Positions 7,894-17,830 of a stretch of DNA of 37,688 nucleotides are shown one piece after another. The DNA comes from Bacteroidota bacterium. GTDB lineage: Bacteria > Bacteroidota > Bacteroidia > UKL13-3. Positions within the stretch are counted from its first letter, which is position 1. Each line of letters starts with the position of its first letter. Where the stretch lies: contig CANFHJ010000012.1 of assembly GCA_947446605.1 (NCBI GenBank), positions 1 to 37,688 on the forward strand, read 5' to 3'. A program made the position numbers and the translations under genes. The notes below the pieces were generated by a model that had not been told where the DNA came from, made no database searches, and was given only the letters and a program-made list of their open reading frames with translations.

Positions 7894-10800
7894 AAATCTA
7901 AACTAAGGGAAACATAATATATTGGTTTGCTCGCAACTTCTCCATCTTGAATACCCCAAGCGGTATCAAAGCGAACAAAATAACCAAATAACTTAGAGCG
8001 CAAACCGCCGCCAAATCCTGCCACAATTGGATCGCGCACGTTTATAACTTTGGCTTTTATAGGGCCATTTTCAAAAACCTTCTGATTAAATGTGTTTTGG
8101 TCGCTATAAGGATTTGAACCCACCCAAGCTGTTCCCATATCAAAAAATGGAACCACTTGAAAATTATTTAAGAAATCGCTACGCAAAGTGCGGTTCAAAG
8201 CATATTGAAATAAAGGCACGCGGATTTCCATATTCATTAAAGCAAAGGAATTTCCATTTCTAATATTTTGTTCAAACCCACGTAAATTACAAGCCAAGGC
8301 CTGAAAAATATAATTCCTATCGCTTGCTGTAGCAATTTCATTGTTAAAGCGTGCAGGCAGCCAATTCTCAACACCTCCTAAGTAATAAACAACTCTTGCA
8401 GGACCAAAAGATGTATTTGCAGAAAAGCGCGTAGCCCAAATAATTTGTCTATGTATTTTCTGATAATGTCTAAAATCAAATCCCAAGGTATTGAGTTGTA
8501 CATCCCAATTACTCATATTGCTGTAATGCTCGTAAAATACTTTAAACCGTGTGCCATTCCACAAATTCATTCCTTTTGGCACAGTATTGTCAAATACATA
8601 TTCCAATTTACCACCCAACCAATTCGTAACTTTATCATTTGAATCCAAGGTAGGAATGTCGGAGGAACGAATTATATCTTTATCCTGCCTGTAAAAAGTT
8701 GCTATCCTAAAACTACTAACTGGACTAAATGGAATTTTCAAAATATAGCGCAATTCATGCGATAGGTTTTTATAACTTACCTGCTCGGGAGAGCCACCCA
8801 GCCTGCTTTGGCGGTAAAAAACAAATTTATGATCAAGCCTTTTCTTTAGTGTTTCTAAACTGGCAAAATAATCATATCCAGATAAATCAAATGCCACACG
8901 TAAGCCGCCTGTAATTCTGTAATCTTCAAACAAATCTATCATACCCAACTTAAACATCATGTTCATTCCTGGGTTAAACATTTGTTGTGCCGCTGGTGAA
9001 ATAGGCTGGTAATAGGTATTAATAATGCTATTGTCGAGTTGGGTTACAACCTTATCAGTAAAAAACGTTACATCATAATAGCGCGGTGCATTTATCTTTA
9101 AGTTTTTATGATTCAACTGGTTTTCATTCGACTTGTTTACCAAGATAAAAGCAGGACGTTTAAAATCAGGCTCAGTAAAATCATTTACAAAAAAATACGC
9201 ATTGGTATCAACGGGAACTTTCACTTCAGTTTGGGTAAGAACTTCATCGGGATTGCCTTTCGCACTTTTAAATTCAACTGGTCCGCTTACAAAAGGCTCC
9301 GTGGCATAGCCCGTTTTTAACCTGTACATATTAGGATAAGTTTCAACATGCTCAGATTCCGACTCCACATTTTTAATAATAGGAGATGAATGTATAGCGT
9401 ATTTTCCCTTGTCTAAAACCAAATCATAAACCAACTTACCTTGCACAGAAATATCATGTGCCAAAATATTCTTTTTATAATTGGTTAAAGGATAAGTGTA
9501 CACAATATCTTTCATGTGAACAAGGGTATCAATCTTCTCCACTTGCGCATCCAAAACAATATTTTTACCCTGATACACAAAAGCCCTACCAGACCAGGCA
9601 GGCGCATCCGTATAAGTCAAAGTATCATTGCTTCTTTGCAAACTATCCAAGTATTTAATATTTATTTCCGTATAATCATAAACCTCCTCAACCCTTGTAG
9701 CATAGCGGTTTCTCACACCATTGTATTCAGATAAATAAGCAAAATATTGACTGTTATAGTCTATAGGTTGTGTTTCATTAATAAATGGCGTATTGCTTAA
9801 ACGTTTTAACTTTCTGTTATTGGTTTCTAAATCATATTGAAAAATATCAAAATTATTATCCTCGTCCAATTGCGTTTTAATACCAACACCCAAAGAATCT
9901 CTTTTGCGGTTCGAACCAAACAAAATTTTAGTTGAAAAATCTACAAACCGTGGATTGATATCATCGTAAAAATCGAAAGTAATTTGACGCTCTTTTCTTG
10001 TTGGAATATCATAGGTATACAAATCACTTTGCCCTTTTCTAATAGCAGCTAAAACAATTGTTCTGCCATTTTCACTAAAATCAAATCCTGTTATTTTATC
10101 AAACTTTAAAAAGCGAATAGTTTCTTCTTTTTTGTTCACCAAATCAACTGTGCGCATAAATACTTGCGCCTTTTTTTCATAAATATAGGCAAGCTTATCG
10201 CCGCCCGCTTGCCAAGCCAATAAGGGGAAAGAATGGTCAACAATCAATTGGTTATATTTTAAACCACCCTTAAAAATTCGCTTGGTTTTGCCTGTTTTCA
10301 AATCCATCAACCAAATCCTAAATTTTCCATTTTTATTAGAGGTAAAAGCCAAATAATTTCCTTTCGGGCTAGCTTTCATTTCAGGCAAAATATATGGGGC
10401 AATGCGTTTCTTAATTTTAAAACTATTGCTTGGAAAATCATCTAATAAACTAGCCTCCTTGGCATATAAATTTTGGTAAAAGGCCAAATAGTCTTTCTGA
10501 ATGTCTCTAAACTCTAAATTGGTAACATACAAAAACGCACTCTCATAATTTCTGGTTAGTTTGGTAATGTATACCATGTTAGGTATTACATCTGATTCAT
10601 ATTTATCTGAAATGAATTTCCATAAAGAATGTCCTGCAAAAACTGGATCTTTTTGGCAAAGCCTATTGAACCTAAATTTCTTTTTGCTTTGCAAGGCATC
10701 TTTCATTTTATTATCCATGTCAACATCCCAAGACTGCGATAAATAAGAGGTTAGGCCCTGCACATACCACTGCGGTAAATTTAATAAGGCGGCATTTTGA

Positions 10801-11285
10801 ATGCGCTCTTGCAAAGAACCACCATAAAGCAATTCGTTTAACAATACCAAGGCCAAGCCTTCTTTTATTTGTCGGGCTAAATCTGCATGGTCGCCATTAA
10901 AATAAACCAGCATACGGTTGTTTACCACATTGGTATATCCACCCGTATTCAAGGCAATTTCTTCTAAGCCAAAATTACTTTGTTTGTGGTCACTTAAAGT
11001 ATTGTAACAAATTATTTCGATCCTACCACCCAAGCGGTGATCAAGAATTTTCTCCATGAGTGGCATGTTTGCCTCGGCGTATTTAATACAAAAAGTGGCA
11101 AGCTCTCTTCCACCTGAATAGTAAAATGCATCGTAGTTTTCGGTTCTTAAAAAACTCCAATCAAAACGCCCATATTGAATTCTATTTTGCCCAAAAGGCG
11201 TATTAATGCCTTGCGCTCTTAATTGCCCCATAGACAAAAAAGAAAGCAGAAAAAGCCAAAATCCTATTTTAGTTTGGGTTCGCAT
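7890..11285 (-). CDS. Secreted peptidase-MA-like / TolB-like propeller / Omp85-like barrel protein
   Basis: A 1131-residue outer-membrane protein. The start chosen is the Met at 11285, which is followed by a signal peptide (KIGFWLFLLSFLSMGQLRAQ); the frame is open to 11396 but that adds no conserved sequence. Three parts are visible. A peptidase-MA-like region (about residues 20-235) has the NLPQWYVQGLTSYLSQ motif. PD40/TolB-type repeats follow (about 290-570; for example ASPKGNYLAFTSNKNG and FDFSENGRTIVLAA). A C-terminal beta-barrel resembles bacterial surface antigen (Omp85) proteins (about 820-1131), ending in the aromatic strand YYVSLSLDF. The zinc motif HExxH expected in an active peptidase MA is absent (the helix reads RQIKEGLALVLL). 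Role unknown; outer-membrane scaffold or export are guesses. It converges on recQ. Confidence 0.88.
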   Translation of the reverse strand: MRTQTKIGFWLFLLSFLSMGQLRAQGINTPFGQNRIQYGRFDWSFLRTENYDAFYYSGGRELATFCIKYAEANMPLMEKILDHRLGGRIEIICYNTLSDHKQSNFGLEEIALNTGGYTNVVNNRMLVYFNGDHADLARQIKEGLALVLLNELLYGGSLQERIQNAALLNLPQWYVQGLTSYLSQSWDVDMDNKMKDALQSKKKFRFNRLCQKDPVFAGHSLWKFISDKYESDVIPNMVYITKLTRNYESAFLYVTNLEFRDIQKDYLAFYQNLYAKEASLLDDFPSNSFKIKKRIAPYILPEMKASPKGNYLAFTSNKNGKFRIWLMDLKTGKTKRIFKGGLKYNQLIVDHSFPLLAWQAGGDKLAYIYEKKAQVFMRTVDLVNKKEETIRFLKFDKITGFDFSENGRTIVLAAIRKGQSDLYTYDIPTRKERQITFDFYDDINPRFVDFSTKILFGSNRKRDSLGVGIKTQLDEDNNFDIFQYDLETNNRKLKRLSNTPFINETQPIDYNSQYFAYLSEYNGVRNRYATRVEEVYDYTEINIKYLDSLQRSNDTLTYTDAPAWSGRAFVYQGKNIVLDAQVEKIDTLVHMKDIVYTYPLTNYKKNILAHDISVQGKLVYDLVLDKGKYAIHSSPIIKNVESESEHVETYPNMYRLKTGYATEPFVSGPVEFKSAKGNPDEVLTQTEVKVPVDTNAYFFVNDFTEPDFKRPAFILVNKSNENQLNHKNLKINAPRYYDVTFFTDKVVTQLDNSIINTYYQPISPAAQQMFNPGMNMMFKLGMIDLFEDYRITGGLRVAFDLSGYDYFASLETLKKRLDHKFVFYRQSRLGGSPEQVSYKNLSHELRYILKIPFSPVSSFRIATFYRQDKDIIRSSDIPTLDSNDKVTNWLGGKLEYVFDNTVPKGMNLWNGTRFKVFYEHYSNMSNWDVQLNTLGFDFRHYQKIHRQIIWATRFSANTSFGPARVVYYLGGVENWLPARFNNEIATASDRNYIFQALACNLRGFEQNIRNGNSFALMNMEIRVPLFQYALNRTLRSDFLNNFQVVPFFDMGTAWVGSNPYSDQNTFNQKVFENGPIKAKVINVRDPIVAGFGGGLRSKLFGYFVRFDTAWGIQDGEVASKPIYYVSLSLDF
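9908..9917. repeat. GGTTCGAACC palindrome, copy 2
   Basis: Exact copy inside the outer-membrane propeller/barrel gene, encoding GSN. Preceded by C on the plus strand. Confidence 0.8.
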
Positions 11286-11405
11286 TAAATAAATTCTTAC
11301 CAAATTTGCAGGAAAATCGCGAGATGCCGAAATAAATTTTAGTAAAAATTGAGTGAAAATAGAAAAAGTGTTTCCTAAACCATTTGGATTAGGCACTTTT
11401 GCACC

Positions 11406-12053
11406 ATGTTACAGCTACAATCTTTTGTTTTCAATGATTTTCAAGAAAACACCTATGTAATTTGGGATGAAACCCTCCAATGCGCCATAATCGACCCAGG
11501 TTGCGCCAATGCTTCAGAGCAAAAAATGCTGACAGATTTTATTGCCTCTAAAGAGCTACAACCTACCTTATTGCTCAATACACACTGCCATATAGATCAT
11601 ATTCTAGGAAATATTTTTATTGCAGAAAAATACCAATTAGCACTTCATTTGCATGAGGGCGAATTATTCACCTATAAAGATACCGACAGATGGGCTGCCA
11701 TGTTTGGATTACCTAAATTTGAAATCCCTGAAAAGCTTATTTTCATTGAAGAAAACCAAGAAATACAAATAGGTAATGCAATTTTATTTGTTTTGTTTAC
11801 CCCAGGTCATTCCATTGCTTCCCTCAGTTTTTATGAGGCTCAATCTAACACCCTAATTGCCGGAGATGCCCTGTTTTATGAAAGTATTGGCCGAACCGAC
11901 TTGCCAGGAGGAAACCAAGACCGCCTTTTTCAGAGCATTAAAAATGTAATTTTTGCGCTGCCAGATGAAACCAAAGTTTATTCCGGACATGGCCCAGTAA
12001 CAAGCGTTGGGCACGAAAAGAATTTTAATCCATATGTTGGAATCTTAAGCTAA
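11406..12053 (+). CDS. Metallo-beta-lactamase-fold hydrolase (glyoxalase II-like)
   Basis: A 215-residue cytoplasmic hydrolase of the MBL superfamily. The metal ligands are plain: THCHIDH (the HxHxDH motif, about residues 58-64), the GHS histidine near 137, the bridging aspartate in IAGDALF, and the C-terminal SGHG histidine. The IGRTDLPGGN stretch is typical of the YcbL/glyoxalase II-like subgroup that hydrolyses thioesters such as S-lactoylglutathione, but the substrate here is not shown. The gene is divergent from the outer-membrane protein, with 120 bp between starts, and lies 52 bp before the SRPBCC gene on the same strand. Confidence 0.92.
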   Translation: MLQLQSFVFNDFQENTYVIWDETLQCAIIDPGCANASEQKMLTDFIASKELQPTLLLNTHCHIDHILGNIFIAEKYQLALHLHEGELFTYKDTDRWAAMFGLPKFEIPEKLIFIEENQEIQIGNAILFVLFTPGHSIASLSFYEAQSNTLIAGDALFYESIGRTDLPGGNQDRLFQSIKNVIFALPDETKVYSGHGPVTSVGHEKNFNPYVGILS

Positions 12054-12068
12054 TGCATTAAAAAAACA

Positions 12069-12076
12069 TATTTTTG
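12069..12076 (+). promoter_or_regulatory. Candidate -7 element before the SRPBCC gene
   Basis: TATTTTTG is an exact TAnnTTTG match 29 bp before the start codon. The nearest TTG upstream is too far (about 29 bp), so the -33 part is weak or absent. Confidence 0.4.
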
Positions 12077-12105
12077 CTTTTCCATTTTTTTTTGAACCAA
12101 ATTAT

Positions 12106-13131
12106 ATGAAAATTCTAAAAAATACCCTCTTTACCCTTACAGCAATAATTGTTTTATTGTTACTTATTTCTTTGGTATTACCCAATACAGTTAAAGTTGA
12201 ACGCTCAATTGAAATTAAAGCCCAAAACAAGCAAGCCTTTAAACTGGTAAACAATTTAAAAGAATGGACCAAATGGAGCCCTTGGCATCAAATAGATACT
12301 AACGCACAATTAAATTATTCCGCTATCACAGAAGGTGCAGGCGCCTCTTTTACATGGAAAAGTAATAATCCACAAATGGGTGAAGGCTCATTACAAATAA
12401 TTGAATCTTATTCAGACACGCTTATAAATGCGCTCATGCGCTTCAGAGAATCTGGTGTTGCCAATGTGAGCTTTAAATTTGAAACTTTAAATGAAGGTGG
12501 TAAAATTACCTGGAGCATTGAAAACAACAGCGACAAAATGCCCTTATTCTATAGGCCTTTTAGCAAATACTTTTTTTTAATGATGGACCAAATGGTAGGA
12601 CCAGATTTTGAAAAGGGCTTAGCCAATATTAAAAAAATTATTGAAGCTACACCCCTCATTTATGTTGGTGAATTTGAAGCCGAAAAAAGAGATTTTATTG
12701 GCTTAAATTTTATAGGTATTCGCAATAAATTAAAAGGCGCAGAAATTGGTCCAAAATTGGGCGAATATTATGCAAGCCTTCAAGCCCAAATAAAAAGCCA
12801 AAATATGAAAGAAATTGGCGCACCATTTACCATCAATTATTCGGCCTTTGGAGATGTTTACGACATGCAAGCTGCCATTGCAACAGAAGAATTAATGACC
12901 GTTAGCGCACCTATGAAAGCAGCCCAATTGGCTCCAGGAAAATGGCTTGTAGTTAAGTATTACGGTAGCTATGATAAAATTAGCCCAATTTACCAAAAGG
13001 GTTTTGAATACTTGGCGCAAAATAATTTAAAACCAAGCGCAGCTCCTATGGAATTTTATTTGGTTGACCCAAAAATGGAAGCAGATACAAGCAAATGGTT
13101 AACAGAAGTTGTATTTCCCTATATAGAATAA
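12106..13131 (+). CDS. SRPBCC-domain / GyrI-like effector-binding fusion protein
   Basis: The 341-residue protein begins with one membrane helix (about residues 7-26) and then carries two ligand-binding folds. The first is an SRPBCC (START-like) domain, about 30-175, recognised by VERSIEIKAQNKQAFKLVNN and the WTKWSPWHQID signature. The second is a GyrI-like (AraC effector-binding) domain, about 185-341, recognised by PGKWLVVKYYGSYDKI near the end and EFYLVDP. Both bind hydrophobic small molecules in other proteins; there is no DNA-binding or catalytic domain here. The combination is common in Bacteroidota and uncharacterised. Its stop codon directly abuts that of prmA, which converges on it. 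Confidence 0.88.
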   Translation: MKILKNTLFTLTAIIVLLLLISLVLPNTVKVERSIEIKAQNKQAFKLVNNLKEWTKWSPWHQIDTNAQLNYSAITEGAGASFTWKSNNPQMGEGSLQIIESYSDTLINALMRFRESGVANVSFKFETLNEGGKITWSIENNSDKMPLFYRPFSKYFFLMMDQMVGPDFEKGLANIKKIIEATPLIYVGEFEAEKRDFIGLNFIGIRNKLKGAEIGPKLGEYYASLQAQIKSQNMKEIGAPFTINYSAFGDVYDMQAAIATEELMTVSAPMKAAQLAPGKWLVVKYYGSYDKISPIYQKGFEYLAQNNLKPSAAPMEFYLVDPKMEADTSKWLTEVVFPYIE

Positions 13132-13956
13132 TTAAACAGTAAACTCCGCTGCTGTCCAATTGTTTTTGCTCACCTGATTTACCAATTTAAACCCTTGTTT
13201 CTCGGCAACCAATAGCAGATCGGGAAGGTCTGTATCATAAAAGCCACTGATAAACAAACAACCAGCTTCCTTCAATAAAGGTCTTAATCCTTCAAAACTG
13301 CTTAGTAGTATATTCTTATTAATATTGGCCAAAATAATATCATATGGCCCAATGGGTGCAACGCTTAAATCACCTTGCAAGAAGGAAATACCATTCACCT
13401 GATTGAGCGCCATGTTTTCAAAAATGTTTTCTGCTGCCCATAAGTCAATATCATTGGCAAAAACTTCCTGAGCACCTAATTTCATTGCCAATATGGCCAA
13501 AATTCCAGTTCCACTTCCATAATCAAAAACAGTCTTTCCCTTCATTTCCATATCCAACATTAAGCGCATAATGGTATAGGTAGTTTCATGATGCCCTGTG
13601 CCAAAAGATGTTTTAGGTTGAATTAAAAGTTCTAATGGAAAGGCAGGATCAGCTTCGTGAAAGGGCGCACGAATTCTTAATTGCCCAGCTATACATACAG
13701 GCTCAAAATTGCGCTCCCAATCTGCATTCCAATTTTGAGGAGCCACTAATTTTATTTGAAGCGCCCCACTAGGGATAGCATAATTTTCTAATAAAGCTCT
13801 CAAATTTTCCTCTTTAAAATCTACTGCTGGTAAGTAGGCTTCAAAACCCTTTTCGTTTTCAATAAAGCCTTCAAAGCCCAAATCGCCCATTTCGGCAATT
13901 AAAATGTCCATCAAATCTGATGGAACCTGAATATCACAAGAAATATAGTTTTGCAT
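13132..13956 (-). CDS. prmA: Ribosomal protein L11 methyltransferase
   Basis: PrmA trimethylates ribosomal protein L11 using S-adenosylmethionine. The 274-residue protein has an N-terminal substrate-recognition domain (about 1-100), then the class I methyltransferase fold: motif I DYGSGTGILAI (about residues 142-152), the acidic loop VFANDID, and the PrmA-typical LANINKNIL, which stands where amino-methyltransferases carry their NPP-like motif. KTSFGTGHHETT before motif I is the family signature. The start at 13956 gives the normal N-terminus. The gene is divergent from the sensor kinase, 42 bp away. Confidence 0.95.
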   Translation of the reverse strand: MQNYISCDIQVPSDLMDILIAEMGDLGFEGFIENEKGFEAYLPAVDFKEENLRALLENYAIPSGALQIKLVAPQNWNADWERNFEPVCIAGQLRIRAPFHEADPAFPLELLIQPKTSFGTGHHETTYTIMRLMLDMEMKGKTVFDYGSGTGILAILAMKLGAQEVFANDIDLWAAENIFENMALNQVNGISFLQGDLSVAPIGPYDIILANINKNILLSSFEGLRPLLKEAGCLFISGFYDTDLPDLLLVAEKQGFKLVNQVSKNNWTAAEFTV

Positions 13957-13998
13957 TGAAAATTAAAATACTATTTTGGTTTCAAAATACGAATCAAG

Positions 13999-16983
13999 GT
14001 GCGCACAAAAATACTTCTTATACTTCTATTTATTGGTGTGCAATTTCATTTGAAAGGCCAAAATTATCCTTTTGAACACCTTAATGAGGAGAATGGATTA
14101 CAACAAATTAGTATTACATCCATTTACCAAGACCACAACAAGTACATGTGGATTGGCACACCAAACGGCTTATTAAGTTATGATGGCTTTGAGTTTGAAC
14201 CTTATTATGAACCAGGCAAACAAAATAATTTTGACGGCGCAATTTTAGCAATTCAAGGAAATAGTTTCAAAATATGTTTCCTCACCAAGGAACAAATACA
14301 CTATTTAAGTTTAAAGGATAAAAAAATTCATTCTTTTTTCTTTCCTCCAAATACCATTCAAAATCCCAGTAAAATTTGTTTTGTGAAAAACGATATTTTA
14401 ATAGGCTCAAGCAATGGCTTGTGGCGCTATAATATTGAAAATAACAAATTCACCAATGAAGGGATTAAAGAACCAATAACAGATATTAAAACTCAATTTA
14501 ATGGCAAAATTGTAATTAGCACTTCAGTTGGCTTTTTTCTGTATTACCCTTTCAATTACAAATTAATAGCCTGCAATTTTCGCCCCAATTATTTTATTAC
14601 TAACTTAATTATTGAAGATCAAAATACAATTTCATGGATTGAAGCCGATAATAATTTTTATCACGGAAAACTTATTGGCAATACCATAACCATTGATAAA
14701 ACAATTGCCCTATCTAAATTTTCAAAACCTAGTGCATTTGCGCTTTACAAAAAAAACTACATAATTGGAACGGGACAAGGTATACTCCTATTTGATAGTT
14801 TAGGGAACGAGTTTCAAATGCAGCATAGGGAAGAGGAATTTCAAAGTTTATCGCAAAATGAAGTTAACTGCTTATATATAGACCATGCAAATAACTTATG
14901 GGTGGGGACAAATTTTGGGGGTATCAACCTGCATCACCCGTACAGGTATAAATTTAATTTAATTGCGCCCTCTATTGCAACACAATATGCTAAATGTAAA
15001 GAAATTTTAAGTTTTGAAGAAACGCAAGACGGACAAATCCTTGTGCAAAACAAAGTAGGTGGAATTGGCATTTTTAATCCCCAAAACAAATCCCTCAGCA
15101 ATTGGACAGCTGCTGGCTTTGCAGGCAATTGTCTAAAAGCTGAAACAGCAGATAAAAACAAATTTTTAATAGGTACATCCAATGGCCTTTATTGTTATAA
15201 TTACTTAAATCACAGCATCACAAAAATCAATACAAAAAATAAAGTAAAAAATTTTGAAAGTGATATCAAATCAATTCTCCCATATAAAAACAATACCTAT
15301 TGGATGGCAGGTGCCGATGGCTTCTTTTTATTTGACCGAACGCACAACCAAACAATAGAAAATTATACCATTGGAAACTCCAATCTAAGTACAGATAACA
15401 TTCGCTTTCTCTATAGAAAAAACGAAAAAGAAATCTTTGCATGTACAGCGTTTGGATTAAATCTTTTCAATTGCGAGAACAAAGAAATTAAGCTTATCCC
15501 AATTATAAAAAACAAAAAGCAAACATTCATCTCTACCATTGCTGCAGATAAACAAGGCAATTTTTGGGTGGGTACTGGTGGCGAAGGAATCTATATTTTA
15601 TTAAATAATGGTAAAATAAAAAACCTAAATACGGAAAATGGGCTTGGCAATAACATGATCTATTCCATGCAAATGGACTTAAACGGAGAAAATTGCTGGG
15701 TAAGCACCAATAAGGGCTTGTCTGTAATAAATACGAGTAATTTTGAGATAAAAAATCACCAAAAACATGATGGGGTGCAGGGAAGCGAATTTGTGGAAGC
15801 GGCCAGCTTAAAAACAAAAAGTGGCATGCTTTATTTTGGTGGTGTTTCTGGTTTCAATTTTTTTAATCCAAAACAAATTCCAATTGATACCAACGATTGT
15901 GAAATTCAAATCAAACACCTTTCTATTTTTAATGAACAAAAAGAATATGCCCCCTATTATAATATTCCAACTGAACAAAATTATATTTCATTTGAATTTA
16001 CTGCTTTGGATTATTACCTCAGTGGGAAACATGATTTCTATTGCCAATTAGAGGGATTACAAACAGATTGGACCGAAATAGGGGAACGCAGATTTACAAG
16101 TTTTGCGCAATTAAGTCCTGGCGATTATATTTTTAGGGTTAAAGCAAAAAATCCAGATGGAAATATGAGTAAACATGAAGCTAAATTATACTTTAGCGTT
16201 TACCCCCCTTATTACCAATCTTGGTGGTTTAAATCTCTAAGTTTTTTACTCCTCATTTTTGTAATTTCTTTAATCGTTTATGCTAGAATTCAATTTGCTT
16301 TAAAAGAAGAAAAAGAACTTAGCGAAAAAAATAAAATGATTGCAGAGCTAGAGCTGAAGGCTCTTCGCGCACAAATGAACCCACATTTTATTTTTAATTC
16401 ACTTAATTCCATTCAAGATTTTGTTTTAAACAATGAAGGTCAGCTAGCCGCAAAATACCTCAGTAAATTTGCTAAGTTAATTCGTATGATTTTAGATATT
16501 TCAGAATTAACTTATGTAAATATTCAGGCAAAAGTTGACTTCCTTAGCATATACCTCGAATTGGAATTATTGCGGCTAAACAATTCTTTCACTTACCATT
16601 TTGATATCGACCCAGAGATAGATACAAATGCACTCATTCCTACGCTAATCATACAACCCCATATTGAAAATGCTATTTGGCACGGACTACAATTTAAAAA
16701 GGGTGGAAAACAACTAAAAATTCAATTGAAAAAATTGGATGAAAAGCTCCTACAAGTTAGCATTGAAGACAATGGAATTGGGCGTGCGGCGGCTATGGAG
16801 ATAAAGAAAAATAAGCTGAATTTGCACCACTCAAAAGGCGCACAAAATACCGAAGACCGTTTGGCTACCCTTCAAAAATTATTTGGGTCGAAACCAAAAA
16901 TTGAAATCATTGATTTGTATGATGAAAATAAAGTAGCTTGCGGAACAAAAATTATAATGCAAATTCCTATCATTAATGCCTAA
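13999..16983 (+). CDS. Propeller-type sensor histidine kinase (LytS-like catalytic domain)
   Basis: A 994-residue membrane sensor. A signal peptide (about 1-20) leads into a large periplasmic part made of two-component-regulator propeller repeats with the WIGT/WVGT signature (YMWIGTPNGLL, NLWVGTNFGGI, NFWVGTGGEGI). A Y_Y_Y domain, one membrane helix (about 743-765), and a His_kinase domain with the phospho-acceptor in MNPHFIFNSLNSIQDF (His796) follow. A HATPase domain has HIENAIWHG and DNGIG. Start: the only suitable codon is GTG at 13999; the frame is closed by a TGA at 13957-13959 and holds no ATG before residue 50. The gene overlaps the LytTR regulator by 8 bp, so they are translationally coupled partners. 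No SusC/SusD or polysaccharide genes are nearby, so the ligand is unknown. Confidence 0.95.
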   Translation: MRTKILLILLFIGVQFHLKGQNYPFEHLNEENGLQQISITSIYQDHNKYMWIGTPNGLLSYDGFEFEPYYEPGKQNNFDGAILAIQGNSFKICFLTKEQIHYLSLKDKKIHSFFFPPNTIQNPSKICFVKNDILIGSSNGLWRYNIENNKFTNEGIKEPITDIKTQFNGKIVISTSVGFFLYYPFNYKLIACNFRPNYFITNLIIEDQNTISWIEADNNFYHGKLIGNTITIDKTIALSKFSKPSAFALYKKNYIIGTGQGILLFDSLGNEFQMQHREEEFQSLSQNEVNCLYIDHANNLWVGTNFGGINLHHPYRYKFNLIAPSIATQYAKCKEILSFEETQDGQILVQNKVGGIGIFNPQNKSLSNWTAAGFAGNCLKAETADKNKFLIGTSNGLYCYNYLNHSITKINTKNKVKNFESDIKSILPYKNNTYWMAGADGFFLFDRTHNQTIENYTIGNSNLSTDNIRFLYRKNEKEIFACTAFGLNLFNCENKEIKLIPIIKNKKQTFISTIAADKQGNFWVGTGGEGIYILLNNGKIKNLNTENGLGNNMIYSMQMDLNGENCWVSTNKGLSVINTSNFEIKNHQKHDGVQGSEFVEAASLKTKSGMLYFGGVSGFNFFNPKQIPIDTNDCEIQIKHLSIFNEQKEYAPYYNIPTEQNYISFEFTALDYYLSGKHDFYCQLEGLQTDWTEIGERRFTSFAQLSPGDYIFRVKAKNPDGNMSKHEAKLYFSVYPPYYQSWWFKSLSFLLLIFVISLIVYARIQFALKEEKELSEKNKMIAELELKALRAQMNPHFIFNSLNSIQDFVLNNEGQLAAKYLSKFAKLIRMILDISELTYVNIQAKVDFLSIYLELELLRLNNSFTYHFDIDPEIDTNALIPTLIIQPHIENAIWHGLQFKKGGKQLKIQLKKLDEKLLQVSIEDNGIGRAAAMEIKKNKLNLHHSKGAQNTEDRLATLQKLFGSKPKIEIIDLYDENKVACGTKIIMQIPIINA

Positions 16984-17752
16984 AGATTTTAAAATATTAA
17001 TTGTTGAGGACGAGGCCAGAGGGAGAAATGCCCTTAAAGCTATGCTCAAACCTATTGAGGAAATTAGTTTAATAGGTGAGGCAGAAAATGTTGACCAAGC
17101 ATTAGCAATCATTGAAAAAGAAAACCCAGACCTTGTGCTTTTAGATGTTGAAATGCCATTTAAAAATGGATTCGATTTACTTGCCGCAATTCCTAATAGA
17201 ACCTTTGATGTTATTTTTACCACGGCCTATGATTCCTATGCCATTAAAGCCATAAAATTCAGTGCAATAGACTACCTCTTAAAACCAATCGATCCAGATG
17301 AACTGAAATCATCGATAGAAAAAACTATCGAAAAACGTAAAGCCTTAATGTACAGGCCTCAAGACCAAATAAATAATTTGCTCAACAACCTTAAAACAAC
17401 AAATAAGCAAAATTTTAAATTATCTTTGCCTACGTCTGAAGGGTCGGTATTTATTCCCATAGAAGAAATTACACGTTGTGAAAGCGATGCAAACTATACT
17501 TGGTTTCATATTGCTTCAGAACCGAAACCAATTTTGGTTTCAAAGACCTTAAAAGACTACGAAAATTTGCTATTGGATTATGGATTTTGTAGGGTGCATC
17601 ATTCGCATTTGATCAACCTCAAATACATAACAAAGTATATTAAAGGAGAAGGAGGAGTTGTTGTGATGAAGGATGGAGCAGAAGTTGAAGTATCTCGGAG
17701 AAAACGCGAAGTATTTCAAAAATCACTTGAAAAGTATGCCCAAATAATTTAA
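16976..17752 (+). CDS. LytTR-family response regulator
   Basis: A 258-residue regulator with an N-terminal receiver (about 1-125) and a C-terminal LytTR DNA-binding domain (about 150-255). The receiver is complete: acidic pair in VEDE (residues 10-13), phospho-acceptor Asp57 in LVLLDVEMP, the Thr in FTTAYDSYA, and the Lys in LLKPID. The LytTR part shows EGSVFIPIEEITRCES and FCRVHHSHLINLKYI. It should be phosphorylated by the kinase encoded just upstream. LytTR domains bind pairs of direct repeats spaced about two helical turns; the only such pair I see nearby is at 19871-19912, and the link is inference. Confidence 0.96.
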   Translation: MPKDFKILIVEDEARGRNALKAMLKPIEEISLIGEAENVDQALAIIEKENPDLVLLDVEMPFKNGFDLLAAIPNRTFDVIFTTAYDSYAIKAIKFSAIDYLLKPIDPDELKSSIEKTIEKRKALMYRPQDQINNLLNNLKTTNKQNFKLSLPTSEGSVFIPIEEITRCESDANYTWFHIASEPKPILVSKTLKDYENLLLDYGFCRVHHSHLINLKYITKYIKGEGGVVVMKDGAEVEVSRRKREVFQKSLEKYAQII

Positions 17753-17830
17753 GGTATACCAATTAAACATCCAAACCAACCACTTATTTGTTTAGTGTTT
17801 TCTGTAAGAAAAAAATTTGCATCTTTGATT

